Below, in pieces: positions 16,283-25,330 of a stretch of 34,836 bases of DNA (positions within the stretch are counted from its first letter, which is position 1; each line of letters starts with the position of its first letter). This DNA is from Alistipes sp. GTDB taxonomy: Bacteria > Bacteroidota > Bacteroidia > Bacteroidales > Rikenellaceae. Below the pieces are notes generated by a model. The model was not told the origin of the DNA and searched no databases. It worked only from the letters and a program-made list of their open reading frames with translations. The DNA is taken from positions 1 to 34,836 of the forward strand of contig JAGBEH010000005.1 in NCBI GenBank assembly GCA_017937125.1, given 5' to 3'. The position numbers and the translations under genes are program-made.

Positions 16283-17215
16283 TCAGTCGTGCAGACCTCT
16301 CGAGCGCAGATAGTTGAGCAGGTACTCGGGACGGTCGGTCTGGATGAGCGTCGCGCCTAAGTCGATCATCCTGCCGTAAACGGCATCGGGGTCTTTCGTT
16401 GCGAATGCCGTGTCGTCATCCAGCCCGCCGCACAGCGACGGCCACAACGTATTCACCCACAGCTTCGAACCGCTCTCCACGACTTTGTGCATACACTCCT
16501 CGACCTGCGGCGTGAACTCTTTCCAGCATACTTCGTATGCCAAAGGCACTATGCCGTTGTCCATATACTGTGCGAAGAGCGCCTGCCCCTGCGGCTTGAG
16601 TATGTCGATGATGGGCATATACATCATATTGCGGGGATGCTCGGCGAATTTCGCGGCTACGACGTCGGTCGCGCGCTTGCCCTTGATGAGTATCTGATCC
16701 GTAACGCCCAACTCCTCGGTTATGGCCAGCACGAGGTCGTAGTACTCGTATCCCTGATCGACATTCACCACGATACGGTCCTTGCAGACCTCCAACGCTT
16801 CGCGCAGGGTCGGCATACGCATATCTTCGGTCTTGACGTTGTGCGCACGGCGCAGGACGCAACGGCGTATCGAGTCGTAGGTGATCTCGCTCACGCGGCC
16901 TTTGCCCGACGTGGTGCGGTTGATCGTATGGTCGTGGCAGAGCACCAATACGCTGTCGGCCGTCAGTTTGAGGTCGAGCTCCATAATATCGACACCCATA
17001 GCTATCACCGACTCGATGGCGGCGATAGAGTTTTCGGGCCAGTTGCGCCAGTCGCCGCGGTGCGAAGCCACCAAAACGGTCTTCGACGAGGGGTTGTGCA
17101 GTTCGGCAACTATGCGCTCGGCACGATTGCCTTCGGCCTTGGTCTCCTCTCCGCAGGCTGTCGTCGCGACGACAGCCGCACAGAGAAGCAGTGTTTTTAC
17201 AAACAGATTCTTCAT
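16283..17215 (-). CDS. Glycerophosphodiester phosphodiesterase lipoprotein
   Basis: A 310-residue GDPD-family enzyme that hydrolyses glycerophosphodiesters to glycerol-3-phosphate and an alcohol. The N-terminus is a lipoprotein signal ending TTAC with the cysteine at residue 21, so it is membrane-anchored outside the cytoplasm. Catalytic and metal residues are visible: H52-R53 in SHRGDWRNWPENS, E79 and D81 in MELDLKLTAD, and H94 in LCHDH. The late segment LIQTDRPEYLLNYL is also family-typical. It lies 51 bases downstream of the 1233-residue lipoprotein gene on the same strand and may be the last gene of that operon, although a candidate internal promoter precedes it. Convergent glpD would use its product. 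Confidence 0.92.
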   Translation of the reverse strand: MKNLFVKTLLLCAAVVATTACGEETKAEGNRAERIVAELHNPSSKTVLVASHRGDWRNWPENSIAAIESVIAMGVDIMELDLKLTADSVLVLCHDHTINRTTSGKGRVSEITYDSIRRCVLRRAHNVKTEDMRMPTLREALEVCKDRIVVNVDQGYEYYDLVLAITEELGVTDQILIKGKRATDVVAAKFAEHPRNMMYMPIIDILKPQGQALFAQYMDNGIVPLAYEVCWKEFTPQVEECMHKVVESGSKLWVNTLWPSLCGGLDDDTAFATKDPDAVYGRMIDLGATLIQTDRPEYLLNYLRSRGLHD

Positions 17216-17246
17216 TTTTATCGGTTTTAAGTTCTTTTACATCGGG

Positions 17247-17278
17247 TAAAGTTAGCAAAAAAACGCTTATCTGACAAT
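17247..17278 (-). promoter_or_regulatory. Possible internal promoter before the GDPD gene
   Basis: Minus-strand TAACTTTA (17247-17254) is one mismatch from TAnnTTTG, with ATTG (17275-17278) 20 bases upstream. It overlaps the end of the preceding gene. Weak evidence for separate expression. Confidence 0.35.
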
Positions 17279-20200
17279 TAAATTCTCGCTTTCGTGCCCC
17301 AATACCGTCTGCTCGGCCACGCTGCGCAGATAGGCGGCCTTTTCGGGGTCGAGCCCGCAGTCGGGAACCTCGCCCGTGAAACTTTCGCCGTAAATCACCA
17401 GATAGTTTACGCACGCCTTCAGATAGGCCCCGTATTCGGACTGGTGCTTGTTGTCGGTGTAATAGAGGTTTATCGACGTGTTCTTGCGCGCCTCCTTGAA
17501 GGCCTTGCCTATAGGCGACATCCACGCCGAGTTGGCCTGAGCCATTTCGAGGGCGCCCTTTTCGCTCAGAGCATCGAAATTCTCGAACGATTCGAATCCG
17601 CCGTAGGAACTTGCGCTGAATGCCCACGTTTCCTCCATAATTATCTGACATTGCGGCGACTTCGCTTTGATGAGACCTGCGAGCGTCGTTGCGCCGTTCA
17701 ATATCGACGCATCGGCCGTCTGACCGTACTTCGCGGGATTCTGGCTCTGGTCCTGAATGAATGCATAGTCGAAATCACCCTGATCGATCGCGTCGAGCGA
17801 CATCAGCAGCGAGCAGTGCTGCGTGAAGTTCTGCGAACCTTTCAGGTGCGTGCGGATGCGCATATAGTGCCCTTGGCTGTAGGCTATCTCCTTGAGCATC
17901 CAGACGGGATTGCTGTAGTACGAGAACGAGTTGCCCAGACAGAGTACCTTTTTGGTGTCTTTGGGTTCGGCCGTGCCCAAGTTCTGCACATAGCTGCCCG
18001 TAAATCCGAAGAGCGGCATAAGGCTGCGGCCCAATTTGGATATATCCTGCGGCGTGTCGGATGCCGTCATATTGCCGACCGCGCGGCAGCGTATCTTCAG
18101 CTCACCGTCGTCGATGGCCTTTGCAAGACGTATGGTCTGCATTACGGTCGCGTGCTGGTAGCCGCTGCTGTCGATATTGCCCGACGAACGGTAGGTGTAT
18201 TTTATCGAGGCGTCTTCGGGAGCCGTACGCAGATCTTCCTCGACGGATTTCCATTCTCCGTCTTCGAAATACTCTACGATGTAGTATTTGGGCGCACCCG
18301 TACCGCCGCCCATCGTGGCGTCGAACTCTATGGCCGTGCCGGCGTCGAGATGCTGCACGGGGAATGTATAGAGCCAATAGTCGCCCTCGCCCAACGTCGA
18401 GACGGTCGGTTTGTTGCCGTATATCGTGTAGCTTAGCGGCGTTGCGGCATACTTTTCGCCGCGTACGGCCGTGATAGCGCCTGAAGTTCCCGACGTGGCG
18501 GGTATGATGTGATTCTCGGTCCACGAATCGCCGTATATCGGCAGGTCATTGGCCGAAAATACCCATTTGCTCGGGAAAGCATCGCCGACGGGATCCTGCG
18601 TTACAGTCATCACGGCGGTCTTGTCGGCCGCATCCTTGGCCGTAAACGTTACGGTGCCCGTGCGGGGCGAGGTCGATGTATTGTGGTCGGCGACGATCTT
18701 GATATTCTGAACCGTGGCGCTCTTCGTCCCTTCGGTTACGGAGTTGCCCGACAGATCGGTGGCGTGCAGCCAAGCGTCGGAAGTTACCGTCCAGTCGTAC
18801 TCCGCTGCCGAAAGCTCGGCTACGATCGCTTTGGTTCCCCATACGTCTATCGTCGCCGTTGCGGGCGTTACCGAGAATTCGGCTGCGGCCTGCGCTTCGG
18901 CCCAAACTATGGTCTCGGTCGTTACGTGCGTGGCTGCCGAGGAGTGGTCGCCGATATACTGGAAATAGTTCGCCGCATTGAGCCCTATCAGCGAGTACGA
19001 ACCTCCCTCGTAGGTGCCGAGGTCGCCCTGCGCGACGCAGGAGGTGAATACGGCGTCCTTGTTGCACTGCCCGAAGAACGTGCCGCGATAGGAGGTGCGG
19101 TCGGTGATTATTCTTCCGTAGTTGGCGCAGTGGGTGAATTCGCAGTTGGCGTGATCGACCAAGCATACGATGCCGCCTGCGGCACCCGATGTCTTGCATA
19201 TCAGATCGCCCCTGTTCACCGCCTCTATCAGTTTGCTGCCCGTACCCGTCAGACAGGTGATATTGCCGATGCGGGCACTGCTTGCCGTTGCGAACGCGTT
19301 CACATTTTCACCGTAGTTGGTGCACTTGTTGATGACGGTTCCGCGGTTCGCGGCGCCGACGATGCCGGATGCACGTCCGACTTTGGTGTTCAGGTTGCCG
19401 TAGTTGTCGCACTTGGTCAGATAGTTGCAGCAGGTACCGTTGTTCAGGATGCTGCCGAAACCGAGAATGCCGGCTATATGCACGCCCGTTGCACCCGATT
19501 TGGTATTGCCCGCACTTTCGGCCGTTATGTTGCCGTAGTTGGTTACATTCTCGATATGGGTGTCGCTGTCGCCTGCGAATGCGAAGCCGATGACGCCCAT
19601 CGTAAGACGTACGTTGTCTCCCGAAGCCGCTTCGGCCGACACGGACATAGATGCGTGGTTTTCGATGTTGCGTACCGTCGAGTTGTAGACGAACCCTGCA
19701 AGGACACCCGTATCCGAGCCTTTTTGCGCAGCTACGGTCAGCGAGCACGATTCGTCGAATACGATGTTCTCGACGATGGCGCCGTCGGTCAGTGCGCCGA
19801 ACATACCCCACGCATTGGAAACCGTGCCCGATGCACGGCATACCATATCGAAATTCCTGATGGTGTGCCCGTCTCCGTCGAAATGACCTTTGAACGTATT
19901 GCCCGTCAGCGATTGTATGCTGTGGCTCGCCCACGAGAACGAAGCCTCGCCTATGGGCGTCCAGTTCTCGACGCCTGCCATATCGATGTCGTCGAGAAGT
20001 TTCACTACGCCGTTTTCGTCCTGCCATTCGGCGATGCTCGCGCCTGCGTTTACGGCCGCCGCGAAGGATACGAGGTCGTCTGCCGAGCCTATGCCGCCCG
20101 ACGAGCCGAGTGCGTAGAGGGCTTTGGCGATGTGTTTCGACGAGTAGACGCCCTCTGCTTCGTCATAAGTCTTGAGACCCGACTTGAAGATGTTTTTCGA

Positions 20201-20968
20201 ATAGCTGTTGCCGTCTTCGGTCGAGAGCGTAAGTTTCAGTCCGTCGGCCGAGGTGAAACGGCCTACGGGGAACTTTATCGTCTGCGGTTTGGTGAGGTCG
20301 GCGCCGCCGTCGAATGCTATCGTCATTTTTGTGCCCGTACCGTCGGCTGCGGGCGTCAGTGCCAGCGTCTGCGGATCTACCGTGCCCGTGAAGGTTATGA
20401 AACCGTCGAACGTTTCGGCCGTCGCGGGCTCTATCGAGATCGACTGCGCTTTCGAGGTGAGCGTGCCGGCGTCTATGCGCAGTTCGAGCACCGAGAAGAT
20501 ATTCTTGAACGCTAATTTCAGCGTCCCGCCGTTATCCATTCCGTTGGGCGTACCTACCAACGGCGCCTGCGCGGCATTGGTCTGGTTCTCTCCCGCGAGG
20601 GTTATAGTCCGCTCGGCGGCTATGCCTACGGTTCCCTCTGCCGTCGTGGGAGGGTAGTATGCCGTCAGCGGTTTGGCCGCATCGTAGGACTCGATGCCTG
20701 CCGTGCTGGTGAAGGTTACCGATGTCCCCGCCTCGGCCGTCGAATATTCGTATGCACGGCCGTCGTAAACGACGGTTATGGCATCGCCGGCCTCCCACGT
20801 GCTTTTTCCCTCGTTGATGTCGGTGCGCGTAGTCGGCAGACACGAAGCTTCGATTATCAGACCCTTGCCCGCAACGGGGTGCTTGGGGTCGGTTATTTCG
20901 GGGTCTGCGGCGCAACTTACCGCCGTTGCGGCGGCCAGCAGCCCCAATATTGTGTGTTTAAGTTTCAT
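17267..20968 (-). CDS. Giant surface lipoprotein: fimbrillin-like, beta-repeat stalk, BACON, DUF4886/SGNH head
   Basis: A 1233-residue protein with a lipoprotein signal (cysteine 19, AVSC). Modules: fimbrillin-like N-terminus (about 35-285); a cap beginning IGSADDLVSFAAAVNAGAS (about 293) and GLUG-like right-handed beta-helix repeats with recurring NYGN patterns (to about 680); a BACON domain (about 697-792); a beta-sandwich-like segment (about 800-985); and a C-terminal DUF4886/SGNH domain. The head has KVLCLGNSFSYYS with the likely nucleophile serine, and DNKHQSEYGAYLKA with the likely Asp/His. The head should be an esterase or related hydrolase; substrate unknown. BACON domains usually bind carbohydrate or mucin. 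Unlike its three relatives it lacks the DUF4988 N-terminus. It follows the 1422-residue gene after 71 bases that include a hairpin. Confidence 0.8.
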   Translation of the reverse strand: MKLKHTILGLLAAATAVSCAADPEITDPKHPVAGKGLIIEASCLPTTRTDINEGKSTWEAGDAITVVYDGRAYEYSTAEAGTSVTFTSTAGIESYDAAKPLTAYYPPTTAEGTVGIAAERTITLAGENQTNAAQAPLVGTPNGMDNGGTLKLAFKNIFSVLELRIDAGTLTSKAQSISIEPATAETFDGFITFTGTVDPQTLALTPAADGTGTKMTIAFDGGADLTKPQTIKFPVGRFTSADGLKLTLSTEDGNSYSKNIFKSGLKTYDEAEGVYSSKHIAKALYALGSSGGIGSADDLVSFAAAVNAGASIAEWQDENGVVKLLDDIDMAGVENWTPIGEASFSWASHSIQSLTGNTFKGHFDGDGHTIRNFDMVCRASGTVSNAWGMFGALTDGAIVENIVFDESCSLTVAAQKGSDTGVLAGFVYNSTVRNIENHASMSVSAEAASGDNVRLTMGVIGFAFAGDSDTHIENVTNYGNITAESAGNTKSGATGVHIAGILGFGSILNNGTCCNYLTKCDNYGNLNTKVGRASGIVGAANRGTVINKCTNYGENVNAFATASSARIGNITCLTGTGSKLIEAVNRGDLICKTSGAAGGIVCLVDHANCEFTHCANYGRIITDRTSYRGTFFGQCNKDAVFTSCVAQGDLGTYEGGSYSLIGLNAANYFQYIGDHSSAATHVTTETIVWAEAQAAAEFSVTPATATIDVWGTKAIVAELSAAEYDWTVTSDAWLHATDLSGNSVTEGTKSATVQNIKIVADHNTSTSPRTGTVTFTAKDAADKTAVMTVTQDPVGDAFPSKWVFSANDLPIYGDSWTENHIIPATSGTSGAITAVRGEKYAATPLSYTIYGNKPTVSTLGEGDYWLYTFPVQHLDAGTAIEFDATMGGGTGAPKYYIVEYFEDGEWKSVEEDLRTAPEDASIKYTYRSSGNIDSSGYQHATVMQTIRLAKAIDDGELKIRCRAVGNMTASDTPQDISKLGRSLMPLFGFTGSYVQNLGTAEPKDTKKVLCLGNSFSYYSNPVWMLKEIAYSQGHYMRIRTHLKGSQNFTQHCSLLMSLDAIDQGDFDYAFIQDQSQNPAKYGQTADASILNGATTLAGLIKAKSPQCQIIMEETWAFSASSYGGFESFENFDALSEKGALEMAQANSAWMSPIGKAFKEARKNTSINLYYTDNKHQSEYGAYLKACVNYLVIYGESFTGEVPDCGLDPEKAAYLRSVAEQTVLGHESENLIVR

Positions 20969-20997
20969 CGTCTGATGTTTTGTCGGTTAATGCGCTG

Positions 20998-21025
20998 CGG
21001 CTCCCCGTTTTGCGTCGGGGAGCCG
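20998..21025 (-). promoter_or_regulatory. Hairpin between the 1422- and 1233-residue lipoprotein genes
   Basis: A 9-bp perfect stem, 20998-21006 with 21017-21025, 10-base loop. No T run follows on the minus strand, so it is more likely an mRNA-processing or attenuating stem than a full terminator. It marks the longest visible gap inside the operon. Confidence 0.45.
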
Positions 21026-21039
21026 TCGGACGCTGTTCG

Positions 21040-24000
21040 TTATTCTTTGTTGCCGTCGTTTTCGAACGGAATGTCGATAATGCCGTTGGAAGGCGTATTT
21101 TCTGCCGCCGACATATCGGTCACTTCGAACGGTTTTGCTATCGCATAGCGTGCGGCAGCCAAAGCCGTGAGACGGTTCACATCCGTTACGGGTGTGGAAT
21201 ACGCCGTCGAGGAGGTGTCGGATACGTCGTAGCGGAACGAGTTGTCATCGAGCTTTATGCCGTCGAATGCGGGAGATACGAGCATCTCGAATACCGCACA
21301 GGCAGCCGCATAGCGCGAAATTCCGTAGTCCATATGGTAGCCGTCGCGCGTGAGGTTCATCTCGTTGTCGAGCGACGAGGTGCGCAGGTTTTGCAGGACC
21401 GTACCCGTGGGGATTATCTCGTCCACTTCGGTCTCGTCCAGAACCTTTTTGGCCTGCGCAACGATCACCTCGAACATCTCGTCCTGCGTGGTGAAGGTCT
21501 TGTAAGGCACCGATCCCGAACCTATCTTGCCCATATTGAAATAGGCCTGCGACATAATGTATTCTATGCGCGGTTTCGTGCCGCCCTGGTCGGCCTTGAT
21601 GTTGTCTATCATCCCGACTATCGAGTTTTTCTCCTCGTCCGTCCAGCTCCACGCGCGATAGTTGCCCGTGTGCTCCTGCAACGTTACGATGTCCCACTTG
21701 TCGGATTTCACGGCCTGTTGCAGGGTCTGGCCTTTGGAGCTTACCCATACGTCCGTGTCGGGATAGAGCGTGTAGCAGGTGTAGTCCGAAACCGTGGCGT
21801 AACCGTTGTAGTATTCGGGTATCGTACGGCCGCCGTAGTACATATGCACTATCTTGACGGTCTTTATTCCCGCCGCCGCGATCATCTTGGGAAGATGCTC
21901 GACGGCATCTTTGGTGAACGAGTTGCCGATGCAGAGTATGCGCAGCGTCGGTTCGGGACCTACGGGGTCGCCGCCCTCCGAAGTACCTATCTGATAAGTG
22001 ATGTTCGACAACTGCGCTTTTTTGGCGCCTTGAGGCCCGAGGTAAAGCTCCTTGCTCGTTTCGGCATAGCTGTCGTAGATGTAGTTGCCGCCGTTGTATG
22101 CGCCGACATATCCTCCTGCGATGCAGTTCACCCAGGTGCAGGCTACGGTGTTGTAACCCCAGAATACGCCTCTGTCGCCGTCGGATATTACCTTGCCGTA
22201 GTTGGCGCATCCGCTGAAGGAGTTTGCCTCGTTGTTCGCCAGACTCAATATGCCGCCGATGCGTGCGCTGTTCGTCGCTATCAGGTCGCCGTGGTTCTCG
22301 CAGTCGATCATCGAGCAGCCCGTGCCGAGAATGACCGTGATGCCGCCCAGACGTCCCGTGGCGCCTATCGAGTTGGTCTGCGAGCCGTAGTTGAAGCACG
22401 AGTTGAGCGTGGTGTAGCTGTTTGCGGCACCTATGACGCCTGCCGTACGTGCGGCGTTGGATACGATATTGCCGTAGTTGGCGCAATACTCTATGTGATT
22501 GACATTCTTGTTCGTCGAGTCGGCCGAGGTTACGGCGCATACGCCGCCGATATGGGGTGCGGTGCCGAGCCCGTTGTTCGTATTGCCTTTGACGTCGGCC
22601 GTTATGTCGCCGTAGTTCTTAACGTTGTCCAGATAAGAGGACTGCGTGTCGCTGAAGCACAGGCCTATCATCGCTACGAATGCGCGCGCCGACGTGGCGG
22701 AGGTGCTGTCGTAGTCGATGGGGACGTATGATGTGCAGCCGACGACTTTAGAGTCTATAACGGCTCCTGCCAGAACGCCTGCCCATACGGTTGCGGGTGT
22801 TTTGACCGTCAGCGAACCCGTATCGGCTGCGCGTGCCGTCGTCGGTCGTCCGATGTTGAGGTTGCGGACTTCGGCGCCCTTGAGTACGCCGAACAATCCG
22901 AATGCACTGTCGTTTACGGTGGTGCTCGTCGAGAGCCTGAGGTTCTTCAACGTCTTTCCGCCGCCGTCGAAAACGCCCGTAAAGGCGTTTCCGGTAACGG
23001 CGACCGTACCGATGTTGGAAGCGGGGGCTATCGTGGCGTTGCCTATCGGCGTCCACTCCGTAACCGCCGACATATCGAGGTCGGCCAGCAGGTTTACGAC
23101 GCCGTTGTCATCTTGCCACTCTTCGAGCGACGCGCCTGCATTCACCGCATCGCGGAACGCGAGCAGCTCCTCGACCGTCCTGATGCCCTTGCCCACGGGA
23201 GCCGCACCCGCGAAAACGTTGTTTTCGAGAGCCGGGTCGGTCCCTGCGAGGTGGAAGAATATGTAGTTCGAGAAGTTCTCCTCGGTAATGTCCGTAACAG
23301 TGTAGGTGTCGTCCTCGGTGTAGGGACCTATCTTGCCGCCTATCTTGTTGTCCTTGATTATGCAGGCGGTCTTGTTGGTGTTCGAGCAGATGATGGCGAT
23401 GTATTTGTTCTCTGCGGCCTTGATAATGTCCGAACGGATCGAACCGTAGTTCTCGCAGCCGATGACCGATGTGGCCGCTACCTGCATCTGGCCGACGATA
23501 CCCGCCGCATATCCGTGCGTCGTGTCGCTCGCTACGGCGAAGGTGATGTCGCCGTTGTTCACGCAGCCCTCGATGGAGGATCCGTTCGTTATAAATGCCG
23601 CGATGCCCGCCGTACGGCAGTTGGATGCCGTCATTTCGGTATTGGCCAGCGCTGCATCGTTGGTGCAGTTCGAGATTGCGCCGCGATAGTTGAGCGCGCC
23701 TGCGATACCGCCCGTACGCGCTGCCTGTACGTTGAACTCGCCGTGATTCTCGCAATCCGAGATTCTCGTATAGCAGGTGCCCGACGATGTTCCGTTTACG
23801 AACCCTACAATGCCTCCGAGCTGTATGCCGTTGGCGCCGTTGTTCGTGGAGAGCGTATTTGCGGAACTCATAGCGCCGTAGTTGCGGCAGCCCTTTACGA
23901 CTATGTCGGTCGCATCGGTATGCGCAGCTCCGAGAATGCCGCCGACCTCGATACGCTTGTCCTTGATGCCCGTCTCGACCTTTATCGCGGCGCGGTTATC

Positions 24001-25308
24001 GCAGTTTTCTATCGTCGTGTTGCCGACGGCTGCCGCAGCTATGCCGCCGACCGAGAGGAAATCGGTGCTCTTGACGTCGATGGACGAGCCTTCGCCCAGA
24101 ACGACATTCTTCACCGTTGCGTTGTTCAGTATACCGAACAGACCGACAACGGCCTGCGCGGGTGCTGCGTCGTTGTTTATCTTCAGGTTCTTGACGGCAT
24201 ATCCCTGCCCGTCGAACGTCCCCGAGAAGGCGGCGCCTTCGAATGCGCTGCCGCTGAAAATGCCGTTGCCTATGGGTGCCCAGTCGGTTACTGACGACAT
24301 ATCGATATCCTTTGTAAGGAAAATCTGCATCCCTTCGGGAATGGCGCCCGCATTGACATCCGTAGCGAACTGCACGAGTTCGTCCGCCGACGAGATGAAG
24401 ATGCGCGTATCTTTGGCCTTGGTGAAGAATACGGGCTTGACTATAACGTTGTTCCCCAAGTCATAGGCCATAATGATGATATGGGCGTTCGATGTGTCGG
24501 AGAATTCGCTGTCGAACGCGACGTTTATCGTCTGCTCTTCTTTGTCGATCGCAGCCTTGGCGCCGCCCGCTTCTTTGGCAATGGCGATCAACGCCTTGTC
24601 TTTGGCCTCGCCCGTCAGCTCGTAACCTATCTTGTAGCCCGCTTCGGCATCGACTATCGTCACCGTGGCCGTTGTCTGCAACTTGAGGTTCAGCGTGTTG
24701 AAGACGGGCAGCGACAGTACCTGTCCGTTGCCGAGCGTCAGAGTGAATACGCCGTCCTCGTAGGATGCAGCCTTGAAGATCGACGAGCTGTCGGTATTGG
24801 CCGCAACGGGCTTGCCGTCTTTGTCGAGTATGTGCTCGCCGTTCACGGTCCAGTAGCCGTCGGCATCGACCGCCAAGGTCGGCGTGTTTCCCCTCACGGG
24901 AATACGCTCGCCGCCCTCGCCCTTGCGGAGCCAGTCGGATTGCCCGTCTACATATTGGGTCCAGTAGTAGATGTTGTCTTCCTCGTCGAGTTCCACCCCG
25001 AGAACGGGAACATCCAAAAGGTCCTCCATAGTGGCCAGTACGACCGTGTATTCGACGTCTTTGTCGTCCTTGTAGGTAATGACGTACTTGCCGTCCGAGT
25101 TCTGGGTTACGGAGGTAATTACGTTTCCGTTCGTAAGGTGGCTCAGGGACTCGATCTGCGTATTGAGCGTCTCGGCCTTCTTCTGCAACACCTCGATGCG
25201 TTTCTTGTATCCGTCTATGCGGTCTCTCAGATCCGAGTCGTCGAAATCGCCGCAACTGCACAGGGCCGCAGTCGCCAGAAGGATTATGTTCTTAAATATA
25301 TTTTTCAT
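21040..25308 (-). CDS. Giant surface lipoprotein: DUF4988, two beta-repeat stalks, DUF4886/SGNH head
   Basis: A 1422-residue lipoprotein (cysteine 19, LCSC) with an acidic DFDDSD stretch after it that resembles the Bacteroidetes surface-export signal. Residues about 23-60 form a likely coiled coil, followed by the DUF4988 block ITSVTQNSDGKYVITYKD. Two stalk modules follow, each with the same cap: ISSADELVQFATDVNAGA (about 305) and IRTVEELLAFRDAVNAGA (about 708), then GLUG-like beta-helix turns. The C-terminal head from about 1121 is DUF4886/SGNH: LRILCIGNSFT with S1130, and TRDGYHMDYGISRYAA with the likely Asp/His. It lies 22 bases after the 812-residue gene. The tandem stalk suggests internal duplication. 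Head activity is inferred as ester or glycan hydrolysis. Confidence 0.82.
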   Translation of the reverse strand: MKNIFKNIILLATAALCSCGDFDDSDLRDRIDGYKKRIEVLQKKAETLNTQIESLSHLTNGNVITSVTQNSDGKYVITYKDDKDVEYTVVLATMEDLLDVPVLGVELDEEDNIYYWTQYVDGQSDWLRKGEGGERIPVRGNTPTLAVDADGYWTVNGEHILDKDGKPVAANTDSSSIFKAASYEDGVFTLTLGNGQVLSLPVFNTLNLKLQTTATVTIVDAEAGYKIGYELTGEAKDKALIAIAKEAGGAKAAIDKEEQTINVAFDSEFSDTSNAHIIIMAYDLGNNVIVKPVFFTKAKDTRIFISSADELVQFATDVNAGAIPEGMQIFLTKDIDMSSVTDWAPIGNGIFSGSAFEGAAFSGTFDGQGYAVKNLKINNDAAPAQAVVGLFGILNNATVKNVVLGEGSSIDVKSTDFLSVGGIAAAAVGNTTIENCDNRAAIKVETGIKDKRIEVGGILGAAHTDATDIVVKGCRNYGAMSSANTLSTNNGANGIQLGGIVGFVNGTSSGTCYTRISDCENHGEFNVQAARTGGIAGALNYRGAISNCTNDAALANTEMTASNCRTAGIAAFITNGSSIEGCVNNGDITFAVASDTTHGYAAGIVGQMQVAATSVIGCENYGSIRSDIIKAAENKYIAIICSNTNKTACIIKDNKIGGKIGPYTEDDTYTVTDITEENFSNYIFFHLAGTDPALENNVFAGAAPVGKGIRTVEELLAFRDAVNAGASLEEWQDDNGVVNLLADLDMSAVTEWTPIGNATIAPASNIGTVAVTGNAFTGVFDGGGKTLKNLRLSTSTTVNDSAFGLFGVLKGAEVRNLNIGRPTTARAADTGSLTVKTPATVWAGVLAGAVIDSKVVGCTSYVPIDYDSTSATSARAFVAMIGLCFSDTQSSYLDNVKNYGDITADVKGNTNNGLGTAPHIGGVCAVTSADSTNKNVNHIEYCANYGNIVSNAARTAGVIGAANSYTTLNSCFNYGSQTNSIGATGRLGGITVILGTGCSMIDCENHGDLIATNSARIGGILSLANNEANSFSGCANYGKVISDGDRGVFWGYNTVACTWVNCIAGGYVGAYNGGNYIYDSYAETSKELYLGPQGAKKAQLSNITYQIGTSEGGDPVGPEPTLRILCIGNSFTKDAVEHLPKMIAAAGIKTVKIVHMYYGGRTIPEYYNGYATVSDYTCYTLYPDTDVWVSSKGQTLQQAVKSDKWDIVTLQEHTGNYRAWSWTDEEKNSIVGMIDNIKADQGGTKPRIEYIMSQAYFNMGKIGSGSVPYKTFTTQDEMFEVIVAQAKKVLDETEVDEIIPTGTVLQNLRTSSLDNEMNLTRDGYHMDYGISRYAAACAVFEMLVSPAFDGIKLDDNSFRYDVSDTSSTAYSTPVTDVNRLTALAAARYAIAKPFEVTDMSAAENTPSNGIIDIPFENDGNKE

Positions 25309-25330
25309 AGTTCGTTGTTTTTGCAGCAGG

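Noticed and set aside
18509-20515. Long plus-strand open frame (668 codons) opposite the 1233-residue lipoprotein
   Set aside because: It is antisense to a protein with clear signal peptide and domains. Its translation is rich in Arg, Val, Tyr and Gly without motifs, as expected from codon bias of the opposite strand.
20980-22731. 583-codon plus-strand frame opposite the 1422-residue lipoprotein
   Set aside because: Antisense shadow with low-complexity Arg/Val/Tyr-rich translation and no recognisable motif.
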